Shown here: piece after piece, positions 1 through 11,214 of the stretch
Numbering within the stretch: the stretch's first letter is position 1
Layout of the letters: every line of letters starts with the position of its first letter
Origin: Choristoneura fumiferana
Lineage: Eukaryota; Arthropoda; Insecta; Lepidoptera; Tortricidae
Direction of reading: 5' to 3'
Length of the DNA: 64,000 nt
Assembly (NCBI RefSeq): GCF_025370935.1
Contig: NC_133499.1
Coordinates: 5,779,466 to 5,843,465 of the forward strand
Position numbers and translations under genes: made by a program
Notes under the pieces: model-generated
Databases searched by the model: none
What the model saw: only the letters and a program-made list of their open reading frames with translations
What the model was told of the DNA's origin: nothing

Positions 1-520
1 TTAATTCCTTGCAGAAGGATTAATTTTGAGTTGAATTTTGGCCATGTATCATGGCCTCCCACGACTGGATGACTGCCGGTGAAGAGGTGAAAGCGAAAAA
101 TATTGTCAATCCTAGTAAGTCATATAACCGAAGTTATAATAGATTATATAACAGAGGGGTAAATACGGGTTCAAATTCTGTCCACAACTACGCTGAAAAA
201 TTTTTCGTTTCAAAAATTTCAGATTTCGCTGAGCTACCATTTTTGTTATTATAAAATAAAGATTTAATTTCCTTAAGTTCATGATATGATAATAAGTGTA
301 AAAATAGTACCTACAGAGGTATAGTTTATATTGTAATAGTAGTATGACCTAAGTTATTTATTAAAGTAAAGTTACTAATTAAAAAGTAAATATTTGTTTT
401 AATTGTTTTGTTTTAATTAACCATATTTTTGACACCACCAAAGTTTGACTATTCAATGTACGCCATCCTAGAATCCAACTGACGTCGCCTGTCACGCTGC
501 AACAAACATTTTGCTTTATA
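1..520. other. AT-rich flank, no gene recognised
   Basis: No convincing exon or RNA gene is seen. Short ORFs are uninterrupted only by chance. Bases about 450-515 faintly resemble the middle of the P-type MITE near 25,605-25,680 (a shared GACGTCGCCTGTCACG-like stretch), so this may be a decayed repeat abutting the foldback element. Confidence 0.4.
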
Positions 521-660
521 GTCATACTTGTTAGAGACAAAAGGCTGCAACTTTCGTGAAGAAAGCAAGCCGCTTTGCACAGTGATAGTACAGGCTAAAC
601 TGAGTGATTTGACTCGCAGCAGCGGAAGTTTCACCCCTTAGGAACAGAGATGGCGCCACT

Positions 661-1790
661 TCTTTAAAAAATATTTCAAAAAATTCTACAAGCTAAAGTA
701 ATAGACCGATTTCAATGTTTAATATCTCAAATGAGAGCCTATTATATACGTTACTTATAAAAAAATACAAAAAAATATTTACAAAAAACTTTTTGTCAAA
801 AAATGCCATCTTAAGTTTTTTTTTCTTACCTGATTTGTAGTTTTTACTTGATTGCTTAAAAAAACTGTATACAACATGAATGGTTTAATGCATATACATA
901 TTACTGAGTACATAACACAATTTAAAAAAAAACCGACACCGATACCTATCATATTAACGAAATATGAAGTTTAAATGTGAGCACAAATTTCTTTAAAAAA
1001 TATTTCAAGAAATTCTACAAGAGCTAAACTAATAAACCGATTTCAATGTTTAATATCCAAATTAAAGCTCATAACATTCTTTATTGACAAAATAATATAA
1101 AAAAATATTTACTTAAAAAATTTTGGCAAAAAAACACCATCACAAGTTTTTTTTTCTTACCTGATTGGTAGTTTTTATTTGATTGCTTATAAAAACTGTA
1201 TGCAACATGAATGGTTTAATGCATATACATATTACTGAGTACATAACAAGTATTTAAAAAAATTCGACACCGATACCTATCATATTTCACGAAATATGAA
1301 AGTTTAAATGTGAGCACAAATTTCGTTTAAAAAAATTCAATAAATTCTACAAGCTAAACTAATAAACCGATTTAAATGTTTAATATCCCAAATTAAAGCT
1401 CATGAAATTCATTATGTAGAAAAAAATATTAAATAATATTTACTGAAAACTTTTACAAAAAACGCCATCTTAAGTTTTTATTTCTTACCTAATTGGTAGT
1501 TTTTACTTGATTGCTTAAAAACATTGTATGTTGTATGCAACATGAATGGCTTAATGCATACTTACATATATTTCTGAGTAAATAACAAGTATTATAAAAA
1601 AAACCGACACCGATACCTTCATACTTCACGAAAATATTTAAGTTTAATGTGCACGCTTTTCTTACAAATAAATTTCAACGAAATCTTCAAGTGAAACTAG
1701 TTCTCTGATTTAAATGTTTAATATTAAATGAAAAGAAGAACGAAATTACCTAATTTATTGAAAAAAGAAGTTTTTTCCTGGTGTTACGAA
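661..1790. repeat. Tandem units of about 330 bp, left arm
   Basis: Units start near 661, 990, 1322 and 1660. Each begins with a run like CTTTAAAAAATATTTCAA, then an ATTCTACAAG...CTAAACTAATA stretch, then AATGTTTAATAT. Each ends with a GGTAGTTTTTACTTGATTGC block and an ACCGACACCGATACC block. The fourth unit is the most diverged and partial. The period is estimated from unit starts. Confidence 0.8.
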
Positions 1791-3199
1791 AAAATATAAT
1801 TACTTAAAATTAGTAATTATTAAGACAAAAAATAAAAATACGTTTCCGGCATAGTTGGTTCTGAGAAGTAATATATATTGCTTAGTAGTTGGCGAATTTA
1901 TTTAAAAATTAGCTTTTTTATCTGATAGGTAGGACTACAGCTTATAGATATGTCACATTTGAAATAAAAATATGAACATCAATGTTTATCAAATATTAAA
2001 TTAAAACCTATAAGTCCTCTTCGGGTTCATCGCAGATGTAGAACTGAAAAAGAAAAGTCGTTTTGAAGTACTTGTGCTATTCCAATACTACAAAATCACA
2101 GATCTTTTAGACACGGACTGTGTTGCTGTAATTACTGTTGAATTATTTTTGTGCCTAGTTGATTACCATTAGATCAAAAATTTTGTGCCTACCTGTGGAA
2201 ATCAGTGGTCAGCATACAAAATAACCCTGCATTGAATATATACTAACTTACTTTTGATTTGTACAGCCACCTTTGCAGGATTTACACTGGCAGTGCATGG
2301 TAAGCTGACCCGACGACACCCACAACGCATGGTATCGAGCCAGATTTGCAGCCACAATGGTCCAAGAGGCTTAATTGCCACCAAATCGCTGTAACTGCCG
2401 ACAATTCTGGAGTCCTTCTCTTTTGCCTTAGTCCATCCCCCAAGAAGATGGACATGGTATGGACATGCTCTCTATAAACATACACTGCGTGCAGCTTACC
2501 AAGCGGGCCAAATATGGAGAAACGCTCTGAAACCAGAAGTTTTCCGTACCATGTCCACCTTCTTGGGGATGGACTAAGGCAAAAGAGAGTTGTAAAAGAA
2601 AGTAAGCCTCTTGGACATTAAGTATTGTGGCTGCAAATCTGGCTGCGATACCATGCGTTGGGGTGTCGTCGGGTCAGCTTACCATGCACTGCCCAGTGTA
2701 AATCCTGCAAGGTGGCTGTACAAATCAAAAGTAAGTTAATATAATATTCAATGCGGGGTTATTTTGTATGCTGACCACTGATTTCCACAGGTAGGCACAA
2801 AATTTTTGATCTAATGGTAATCAACTAGGCACAAAAATAATTCAACAGTAATTACAGCAACACAGTCCGTGTCTAAAAGATCTGTGATTTTGTAGTATTG
2901 GAATAACACAAGTACTTCAAAACGACTTTTCCTTTTCAGTTCTACATCTATGCCGATGAACCCGAAGAGGACTTATAGGTTTTAATTTAAATATTTGATA
3001 AACATTGATGTTCATAGTCTTTTATTTCAAATGTGACATATCTATAAGCTGTAGTCCTACCTATCAGATAAAAAGCTAATTTTTAAATAAATTCGCCAAC
3101 TACTAAGCAATATATATTACTTCTCAGAACCAACTATGCCGGAAACGGTATAGTTTTTATTTTTTGTCTTAATAATTACTAATTTTAAAGTAATTATAT

Positions 3200-4335
3200 T
3201 TTTTCGTAACACCAGGAAAAAACTTTTTTTTTTAATAAATTAGGTAATTTCGTTCTTCTTTTCATTTAACATTAAACATTAAAATCAGAGAACTAGTTTC
3301 ACTTGAAGATTTCGTTGAAATTTATTTGTAAGAAAAGCGTGCACAATTAAACTTAAATATTTCGTGAAGTATGAAAGGTATCGGTGTCGGTTTTTTTTTA
3401 TAATACTTGTTATTTACTCAGAAATAAATGTAAGTATGCATTAAACCATTCATGTTGCATACAACATACAATGTTTTTAAGCAATCAAGTAAAAACTACC
3501 AATTAGGTAAGAAATAAAAACTTAAGATGGCGTTTTTTGGTAAAAAGTTTTCAGTAAATATTTTTTAATATTTTTTTCTACATAATGAATTTTATGAGCT
3601 TTAATTTGGGATATTAAACATTTAAATCGGTTTATTAGTTTAGCTTGTAGAATTTATTGAATTTTTTTTAACGAAATTTGTGCTCACATTTAAACTTTCA
3701 TATTTCGTGAAATATGATAGGTATCGGTGTCGAATTTTTTTTAATACTTGTTATGTACTCAGTAATATGTATATGCATTAAACCATTCATGTTGCATACA
3801 GTTTTTATAAGCAATCAAATAAAAACTACCAATCAGGTAAGAAAAAAAAACTTGAGATGGTGTTTTTTGCCAAAAGTTTTCAGTAAATATTTTTTTATAT
3901 TTTTTTGTGAATAAAGAATGTTATGAGCTTTAATTTGGGATATTAAACATTGAAATCGGTTATTAGTTTAGCTCGTAGAATTTCTTGAAATATTTTTTAA
4001 AGAAATTTGTGCTCGCATTTAAACTTTCATATTTCGTTAAATATGATAGGTATCGGTGTCGGTTTTTTTTAAAAATACTCGTTATGTACTCAGTAATATG
4101 TATATGCATTAAACCATTCATGTTGCATACAGTTTTTTTAAGCAGTCAAGTAAAAACTACAAATCAGGTAAGAAAAAAAAACTTAAGATGGCATTTTTTG
4201 ACAAAAGTTTTTTGTAAATATTTTTTTTGTATTTTTTTATAAGTAACGTATATAATAGGCTCTCATTTGAGATATTAAACATTGAAATCGGTCTATTACT
4301 TTAGCTTGTAGAATTTTTTGAAATATTTTTTAAAG
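3200..4335. repeat. Tandem units of about 330 bp, right arm (inverted)
   Basis: These are the same units as in the left arm in reverse order and orientation. They are visible as repeated GGTATCGGTGTCG blocks near 3380, 3720 and 4050, each followed about 60 bp on by TTCATGTTGCATACA. Unit-to-unit divergence mirrors that of the left arm, so the tandem array existed before the inverted duplication or has been homogenised between the arms. Confidence 0.8.
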
Positions 4336-4694
4336 AAGTGGCGCCATCTCTGTTCCTAAGGGGTGAAACTTCCGCTGCTGCGAGTCAAATCACTCAGTTT
4401 AGCCTGTACTATCACTGTGCAAAGCGGCTTGCTTTCTTCACGAAGTGCAGCATCCGGCCAAAAAATGGCCTTAACAAGTATGACCTGCTTCGAACTCTGT
4501 GTAATAAATAAAAATTCAAACCTTTTTTGAAATCAGTTTGTAAAAAATAAACTAATTATTTGAAAAGTCGCTGAACTAATGTTGTTCTGTACTTTGACGA
4601 GTACGATGCATGTTTTAATTATTTGCTCATAATTACAGTCCACACTCGGTATAGTTACTATCGAGGGAACTGAAACGCGTACCAGGGTAGGACC

Positions 4695-5304
4695 TTTTTA
4701 GAGTTCCGTAGCCAAAATGGCAAAAACGTACGTGGCAATAAAATAGTTTCGCATTTCTGTCTGTCTGTCTGTCTGTCCGTCCGTCCTTCCGCGGCTTTGC
4801 TCGGGACTATCAATGCTAGAAAGCTGTAATTTTGCACGAATATATAAGTAAACTATGGCGACAAAATGGTACAATAAGTAGCTATCTCTACCTACCATAG
4901 TAAAGTGGGGTGATTTTTTTTCTCATCCAACTTTGTAGTGTGGGGTATCGTTGGATAGGTTTTTAAAACCATTAGGGTGTTGCTAAGACGATTTTTCGAT
5001 TCAGTGATGTGTTTGCAAAATATTCACCTTTAAAGTGCAAATTTTCGTTATACTCGGGCGTCCCCCCCTCTAAAATCTTAACCGGTGTGTAGTAAGTATA
5101 TCAAACTTACAAGGAAAACTATAACGGTTAAGTTTTCTTGAGAATTATTTGTAGTTTAAGAGTAAATAGCAGCCTAAGGTATAAAACCTAAACTTGGAAT
5201 ATTCCGTACAAAATACGAAATCCTTCGAAAAATATTACTTAATTATTTCGTAATGGCTACGGAACCCTATTTCGGGCGTGTCCGACACGCTCTTGCCCGG
5301 TTTT
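4695..5304 (+). repeat. Family H interspersed element with CTGT microsatellite
   Basis: Starts with TTTTAGAGTTCCGTAGCC, has a (CTGT)n tract at about 4756-4790, and ends with GGCTACGGAACCCTATTTCG followed by CGTGTCCGACACGCTC and CCGGTTTT. The GTTCCGTAGCC and GGCTACGGAAC ends form a short terminal inverted repeat. No coding capacity. Other full or partial copies lie near 8413, 20478, 31833, 39531, 43284, 47612, 52982 and 61600. It resembles the microsatellite-associated mobile elements described from Lepidoptera. Confidence 0.7.
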
Positions 5305-5310
5305 GAGTTC

Positions 5311-5410
5311 CATGCATGGCGCGTGACGGCGACGGATTAGTGGGCGGGTATAGTCTCATACTTTTCAATACAAAGTATATATTTTTGCCCGACACGCTCC
5401 TATAACGCTC
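5311..5410 (+). repeat. Short dispersed repeat (GACGGCGACGG type)
   Basis: Shares GCGACGGCGACGG-like sequence, a CTAGTGGG / ATTAGTGGG step and CATACTTTTC...TATATATTTTTGCC with about 10,062-10,165. Both copies are only about 100 bp and non-coding. Family unknown. Confidence 0.5.
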
Positions 5411-5606
5411 ATGGTATGATACGGTACAGTGGGTAGAGACCTTTAGTCAGGCTCGGTCACGTTTTAAAATCGCGTCTTTGTTATTCCAATTATCTGTTAG
5501 GTGGTTCACTCCAATTTTCAACGTAGGAAGTAATAGCATTCGAGATATTTCTTGCTTTAATAGAGGTCGAAGGTTTCGAGAGCGAAAGCATGATAGCTAA
5601 TCACTA

Positions 5607-6100
5607 GCCCGTCGCGGGTTTTAGCCGACTTCAAAGAAGGAGGAGGTTCTACGTTCCAATGTTTGTATTTTTTTATGTATGTTCACATGATGTTCACCGA
5701 TTCTCAGTCAATTGTGGACCGATTTTCAAAATTCTTTTTTTATATTCGAAAAAATACTCTTCTGAGGTGGTCCCATTGTCACTAAGTCAAGATCTGACGA
5801 TGGGATCCTAGGGAATTAGCGATTTTGGCATTTTTAGCATTAAGATAAGCATTTACATTCAGAAAGTATCACTTGGTAAATTGGACCTGATGAAGAAGAC
5901 CGTAGATGGCCAATGGAACTCGTCAAAGCTAAGTAATGCTCGCGCGTCCAATCATGATCATAGTTAATATACCTAGATAAGCGACTAAGAAGAAGCTTTA
6001 AGTTAATGATTTTTTCGAATTCATCTGATGCTGAAGCCGGAAGGTAGGCAACGGAACTCTGTTATAAAACAACGTAGCCACAGTATGACACACACACACT
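5607..6100 (+). repeat. Family R interspersed repeat fragment
   Basis: Opens with GCCGACTTCAAAGAAGGAGG and a TATTTTTTTATGTATGTTCAC stretch, then GATCTGACGATGGGATCC. A reverse-oriented relative lies at about 17,095-17,400, which ends in AACCTCCTTTTTTTTGAAGTC. Non-coding in all frames. The type is widespread in Lepidoptera; its class is not determined. Confidence 0.55.
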
Positions 6101-6235
6101 CAGCACACAGGTATATACAGGTAGCAGTAACTAAGCCGTGTTTGGGCTATGGAATTATTGTGAGATGTACTTTGGCTACGAATCAGTAAAAAGTGAGAAA
6201 TAAAGAAAATTTAAAAAAAGTAAAACTGACTCTAA

Positions 6236-6650
6236 AAACCGGCCAAAAGCGAGTCGGACTCGCGCACCGAGGGTTCAGTACAAATTATTAAAATAAATAT
6301 TGAAAACATTTTTATTATATGATGTAAACAAAAATTTATGCTTTTCGCAATTTTTCTTTTATCTGTGCTATAAGACGTTGCTTCGTGCCAAATTTGAAGA
6401 TTCTGAGTTTACGGGGAGTTCCCCGTAGGTTTTGATTCCCTTGCGAATGTCGAAAATTTGCAGCATAAACGGCTTTTGATCGCGTTGCCTTAGACGTTTG
6501 ATTTTTTCAAAGCTCCAAGGGACAGTAGACCTGAGTACCTATTTGGTATAAATTTCAGCTTGATACCTCCACGCGTTTCTGAGAAAAAGGGTCTTGACAG
6601 ACAGACAGGCAGACAGACGTTTTTTTCCTTTTAAGGTACGGAACCCTAAA
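6236..6650 (+). repeat. Family G interspersed element
   Basis: Begins AACCGGCCAAAAGCGAGTCG and ends with AAGGTACGGAACCCTAAAAA after a CAGACAGACAG microsatellite. The GGGTTC near the start and GGAACCC at the end are inverted. It has a large internal deletion compared with the copies at 27,705-28,238 and 50,291-50,857. No ORF. Confidence 0.7.
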
Positions 6651-6672
6651 AAATAAAAAAATAACAGGAAAT

Positions 6673-6874
6673 GGACTACAAAATTTTTGAAAATATTTTT
6701 CTATTTAGGTACCTACTAGCTCGAAGTCGTTGACTCAGCACGACCCAGCAAGAGGGATTGAAACCCATAGTATGAAGGTGAGGTAGACTATTCCACTCCT
6801 GCTGGGTCGTGCTGAGGCACCGACTTCGAGCTAGTAGGTACCTAGAAAAATATTTTCAAATTTTTGTAGTCGGT
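6673..6874. repeat. Family Q hairpin MITE-like element
   Basis: The left arm (6673-6750) and right arm (6800-6874) are near-perfect inverted copies joined by about 50 bp. The arms contain AGGTACCTACTAGCTCGAAG and its complement. A second, diverged hairpin of the same family (GGCACCGACTTC core, AGTCGGTTC edge) lies at 16,728-16,865. Non-coding. Confidence 0.75.
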
Positions 6875-7037
6875 TCCATTGTTTGTAATTTTCATATTTC
6901 TTTGGAGTCGGTTTTACTTTTTTGTTTAAAATTTTCTTTATATAGTGAGATAATAGTAAAATTTATTATATTTATGTGGTTACGTCTTATATAGTGTAGG
7001 CTTTATTCCCTTGCCCTTTGCACTATAATAACTTCAT

Positions 7038-7116
7038 GTTTTCACAAACCTAAGTAATTCAGCCAGGCCACAGATCATGGTGACGTGGATAGTATAATTG
7101 CAGGTTAACATAGTTA
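7038..7116 (+). repeat. Direct repeat copy 1 (AGCCAGGCCACAGATCATGG)
   Basis: About 79 bp that recurs in the same orientation at 7827-7904 with roughly a dozen differences. The two copies bracket a cluster of LINE 3' ends and a J fragment. Confidence 0.75.
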
Positions 7117-7147
7117 ATCTACTTGAACCCTCAAACGGATCGAATAA

Positions 7148-7148
<1 letters not shown>

Positions 7149-7189
<41 letters not shown>
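7149..7189. repeat. (AC)n microsatellite
   Basis: About 20 uninterrupted AC units. The cysteine/valine run it creates in a minus-strand ORF is an artefact of the repeat. Confidence 0.95.
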
Positions 7190-7193
<4 letters not shown>

Positions 7194-7214
7194 TTCACAT
7201 ATTTAATATTAGTT

Positions 7215-7358
7215 TTAAAAAAAATACGTCGTTGAATTTCTTGCCGGATTCTTCTCAACGGTGGTTTTTCCGAACCGGTGGTAGATTTCTTTTACATTCA
7301 CAGGTGCTTGTTATAGCCTAAATTGAATAAAGATATTTCGACTTTGACTTTGACTCCT
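7215..7358 (+). mobile_element. LINE 3' end with GACTTT tail (5'-truncated)
   Basis: Contains TTGCCGGATTCTTCTCAACG, then AATTGAATAAAGATATTTCG and a tandem GACTTT tail. An A-rich AATAAA signal followed by a short tandem tail is the usual 3' end of lepidopteran non-LTR retrotransposons. A reverse copy is at 19,986-20,100. No ORF remains. Confidence 0.65.
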
Positions 7359-7826
7359 ACATGCTAAAACGGCTGGACGGATTTCGATGAAATTTATGTA
7401 GATATTCACGGGATAGGGATAGCGATATCTTCTGGCGGAAAATCAGCTCAATGTTGAGTCAGCGATCGTTTCGCTTTTGCGTATTATGTATTAAGTTAGT
7501 ATTTTCATGTTTTTTTTTTTGTTTATTCGTGTGTAATTGTGTAAATTTTATTGTATTTGTGTGCCTGTCTTCCGTATTAGTGAATAAATGTCTTCTGTCT
7601 TGCTTTCTTTAAATAGTTTCTTTGCTCTTAAGCGATAAGGCCGCCTATTGCTCACCTTGTAATTTTAATAATTTGTTTTCTGTATCGCTTACTATGTCTG
7701 GTGTACAATAAAGAGTCTTTGTATTGTATTGTATTGTAGTGAAGACCACTTTGTAATTTTCCGGAATTTTAGTTCAACGGCTGGATCTAAGGAATTACGC
7801 GTGCAAAGCCGCGGGTAAACACTAGT
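7358..7826 (+). mobile_element. Family J fragment split by a LINE 3' end
   Basis: The J pieces are at 7358-7480 (GGCTGGACGGATTTCGATGA, GGGATAGGGATAGCGATA) and 7745-7826 (GTGCAAAGCCGCGGGTAAAC). Between them, about 7500-7738, lies a LINE 3' end: TAAGCGATAAGGCCGCCTAT, then TGGTGTACAATAAAGAGTC, then a (TTGTA)n tail. The LINE tail therefore inserted into an older J copy. Confidence 0.6.
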
Positions 7827-7904
7827 ATTTTCATAAACCTGAGTAATTCAGCCAGGCCACAGATCATGGTGACGTGGATTATATAATTACAGGTTAATAT
7901 AGTA
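7827..7904 (+). repeat. Direct repeat copy 2 (AGCCAGGCCACAGATCATGG)
   Basis: Second copy of the 79-bp sequence at 7038-7116, in the same orientation. Confidence 0.75.
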
Positions 7905-8297
7905 ATACTCGTTATTTTCTTAATCGACCACCCTTGGCCTCGGGTCGGGTGTGTAAAGTTGATTGTTTCTCAGAGTTGTGATATCAGAAATAATGATTTT
8001 TAATCCTGTACTTTAGGGCCCAGTTTCACAAAGAATATTAGTGGTTAAAAGTGAGGGGGAATAATTAATTATGATTAATAAAAATAAAAAATGTTTAATA
8101 AAGTTAACCTCATTAACATGCATTGAATATCCAGCGGCCCTAGACCTTATGCTTGTCACGCGGCGTAAAAATACAACAGGAAAAATTACTTGGTATAATA
8201 TTGCCGATTATCGTAAGGTTTTTATATACAAGAACTTAGCTAGCAGTTTCATGAAGAAGAGATAAAGCAAAAATAAATGAGTGTGGTCGTTAGTGTG

Positions 8298-8317
8298 TGT
8301 GTGTGTGTGTGTGTGTA
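8298..8317. repeat. (GT)n microsatellite
   Basis: About ten GT units followed by GTAGGGTGGATC. The flanks (7905-8412) hold nothing recognised except a 64-codon ORF at 8071-8265 with no visible domain. Confidence 0.9.
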
Positions 8318-8412
8318 GGGTGGATCAAATTTTGTGCCACTGAGTATATTATGCTAATACAAATTATGCCAAATGAAAATAGGCCAAAAACTATGCGAAT
8401 TATAGTTTCACC

Positions 8413-8526
8413 ATGTCTGGAATATTCCGTACAAAAAAGAAATCCTTAGAGAAATATTACTTAATTTTTCATAATGGCTACGGAACCCTATTTCGAGCGT
8501 GCCCGACACGCTGTTGGCCGGTTTTT
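8413..8526 (+). repeat. Family H 3' end fragment
   Basis: Matches the last 110 bp of the H copy at 5195-5304 closely (GGAATATTCCGTAC, ATGGCTACGGAACCCTATTT, CCGACACGCT, GGCCGGTTTTT). The 5' part is missing. The ATG-initiated ORF over it is therefore repeat-derived. Confidence 0.7.
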
Positions 8527-8529
8527 GTT

Positions 8530-9620
8530 CCCGATCGCCGCAACGCCCCGCCTTACGCCTTAACAGTCACGTGTATTCTTAACCTTATAATAACCGAGTG
8601 ATAATTTTTAGGAGTCCGTATGCGAAAGATAATTGATAAACGAACTTATAACGAACGACTCATCAAACTGAATGACATTAATTAATTAATTAGGTAATTT
8701 ATTTATTAATTCTGGAGAATCAACCGCTTAAAACATACAGACTAAAAATAACAATAGATACAGAAAGCCAATTACAGGTTCTGGCCGGTAGTAGCAGTGT
8801 AGGTATAAATAATAGCAGAATGCCCGCACAGAGTTCACTTGGGCACAAAGAAAGTAATAATAATACCTACTAATAACATCAACACTTAAGTACCTAGTGA
8901 CGAATTGATAGAGAAGACATATTATACTTAGATTAAATTGAATTAATTTACAGCATAAACGACAAGAAAAGGTCTTAAGGCACGCTCTCAAAATAATGAT
9001 TCACCAGAGTACCTCTCAAGCTGCGGGTGTTAATACAGTGACCACTTGCTACTTAGACCAGCTGCTTTTTAGACCACATGCTACATAGACCAGCTTTTTA
9101 GACGAAGTGAGACTAACCCGTCGTCTCATTTGAAAACTAGGCAACAGAAATAGATGAAATTTTGTAAGTAGGTATGGACTAGACGTAATTATCTATGCCT
9201 GTGGTTTTTCAGATCTTCATATAAATGTGTAATATCAGAATTACAGGAGCTCAAAAGTCGACAAAAAAAAGATGCCAACTTTGCACGAGAATAACAGAGT
9301 AATAAAGCATTTTCACAAAAATCGAAAAAACCACCGGCATTGAAAATATAATGAATAGCTTGATTGTAAAATATCATTGATTTCTGTGCTATGCTTTTCG
9401 TATAATATGAGGACAACGAAACCCAAAATTCAACCGCCCAAATCTTGAAAAGCCTACAGGCTATCTCGATATAAATATAAATTACGGACGTCGTTGCGGA
9501 AGGCATGGGGGGGGGGACAGCTGCGAGCGCTTATGTCTCGAGCGATAAAGACAGCAATATCCCAAACGAATAAATGACGCGGCCGCGCGGCCTGCAGGGA
9601 AACTTCTCTTAAGGTCTCAC
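8530..9620. other. No gene recognised
   Basis: This stretch is AT-rich. The longest frame is a 105-codon minus-strand ORF at 9189-9506 with cysteine and aromatic residues but no recognisable domain, no splice signals I could place, and no repeat relative elsewhere in the window. I do not call it a gene. Confidence 0.35.
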
Positions 9621-9621
9621 A

Positions 9622-10011
9622 TTAGGCAGTTGTCTCACCGCCGGCGAGGAAACAATTGGCTATCGACTATTTTCTCGCTCAAGAAACGAACAAAAGATAT
9701 AAGATCCTGTGTGAGTAAAAGAGACATATTTATATATTAATAGTTGATCGCTGGCGGTTCACACTGCCGGCGAGAACTCGCTCTTACATCTTTTGTCGCA
9801 GCGACAAGAGCTATAAAACTCGCTGAGCAATAAGACTAGCTCAGCGATACTCGCTCAGCGCTGTTAGCTTGGCGGCCGCCCGGCTCGAGCGAGTGGAGCT
9901 AGTAATCGCCCGTCGTGCTCGAACACTCGCTTTTCACTGCTCGCCCACTCGTTTCTAATTACTCGCTCTGCTCGCTTCTCGCTCATCGTCGGCGGTGGGA
10001 CAAGTGCCTAA
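9622..10011 (+). mobile_element. Family N GC-rich foldback MITE (copy 1)
   Basis: Runs from TTAGGCAGTTGTC to GACAAGTGCCTAA, giving imperfect terminal inverted repeats that include CACCGCCG / CGGCGGTG. The interior is packed with GCGAG/CTCGC pentamers and CpG, unlike the AT-rich surroundings, and contains secondary palindromes such as GCTGAGC...GCTCAGCG. The reverse copy is at 21,108-21,505. Non-coding. Confidence 0.75.
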
Positions 10012-10061
10012 CACCGTATCAATGACCGTAATAGGAAGGTGTCAGACGGAATGTCAAACGC

Positions 10062-10165
10062 ATTCATGACATGCGACGGCGACGGTTGTTTAGGAAACGT
10101 GCTAGTGGGTAGTCGTATACTTTTCGATATAAAGAATATATTTTTGCCTGCCACGTACTATTACT
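10062..10165 (+). repeat. Short dispersed repeat (GACGGCGACGG type), second copy
   Basis: Relative of 5311-5410. It abuts family N on the left. The following 10,166-10,700 holds no recognised gene. Confidence 0.5.
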
Positions 10166-10704
10166 AGACACCACAGATATAGATTACACTAGATTACGCA
10201 AATGCATCTACTTCGCGTGTCCGAACCCCGACCAAACGTCGGGGTTGGCCCCATACAAAGACTGGCCGCTAACTGACTAATCATGACTAGTGACTGACTC
10301 GAGCCCCACGGCGCGGGCGGGCGGCGCATTTGAATCGATTTTGCGCGGACATCGGGGAATTCACATCGCTAATTCGCTCTTGAGACGTCACAGTAGATAT
10401 AAAAAAGTGACACGGTTGCTTTTCATACAGATTGAGGTGTTTGCGTTATCTAGTGAAATCTATATCTGCGGTAGAGACCTTTAGGGCACGAACCTTGTTT
10501 GTCTTATAGTTTTGGAGTTAATACGGCTCCATTGAAATGGGCCACAGTTTTATCAGTTACACCTACATGAATTTGGTAACGTTTTTGGACGACTGTTATA
10601 AATAGATAAGTAATATTGGGTTACTGAACTAGAGTGCCCAATCGTGAACTAGTTAAAACACAGAATAGATAATGTTGAAGTTAGATTTCTAATTTACGTA
10701 GATA

Positions 10705-10945
10705 TTTACTGACTACGAAGCTTGAGGTCCCGGGTTCGATTCCCGTGTCGGGGCAGATATTTGTATGAAAAATACGAATGTTTGTTCTCGGGTCTTGGGT
10801 GTTTAATATGTATTTAAGTATGTATCTATCTATCTAAATAATTATATTTATCCGTTGCTTAGTACCCATAACACAAGCTTTGCTAAGCTTACTTTGGGAC
10901 TAGGTTAATTGGTGTTAATTGTCCCGTTATATTTATTTATTTAAC
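10705..10945 (+). mobile_element. SINE-B, 5'-truncated
   Basis: Carries the tRNA-like B box GGTTCGATTCC inside CTTGAGGTCCCGGGTTCG, then TATGAAAAATACGAATG, GTGTTTAATATGTATTTAAG, a CTATCTAT run, and an AGCTTACTTTGGGACTAGGT end with a TTTATTTATTTA tail. The A-box half seen in the copies at 15,448 and 46,447 is missing. Confidence 0.85.
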
Positions 10946-11214
10946 TAAATTTGCTACCTGGGCACTCAAGTTTTTTTTTATTAAATCTTATGTCTTTTGA
11001 GAAGATACGTATTTTAATAGCCTTTGAATTTTGAATTTGAAGCTATAAACTAATTAATATATCATAAAGAGAAAAAAAATGACGTAAATTCAAATTCTAG
11101 ACCGGAATCAAACGAATTATCGAAAAGTAAATTAAAAAAATGTGGTCTAGAACTCTTGTAAAGCAACTTAAAGTTCAACTCAAAATGGTGGCCAGCTCTA
11201 AAATTTAATTAGTA

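Larger units (their letters stand above)
521..4484. mobile_element. Giant foldback element (about 1.94-kb inverted arms)
   Basis: The left arm (521-2459) and right arm (2548-4484) are reverse complements of each other almost throughout, separated by an 88-bp loop. The outer ends read GTCATACTTGTT and AACAAGTATGAC. The arms differ by scattered substitutions and small indels, for example near 2030 versus 2950, so this is not a simple sequencing fold-over. No transposase-like ORF is present; every ORF inside is short and low-complexity. No clear target duplication was found outside the ends. Long arms with internal tandem repeats recall Foldback and Galileo-type DNA elements, but the family is not identified. 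A transcript of either strand could fold into a very long hairpin. Confidence 0.85.

Noticed and set aside
7034..7258. Minus-strand ORF with a Cys-Val run
   Set aside because: The run is the translation of the (AC)n microsatellite; the rest is LINE tail.
9189..9506. 105-codon minus-strand ORF
   Set aside because: No domain, no splice or promoter context, and composition like surrounding AT-rich DNA.
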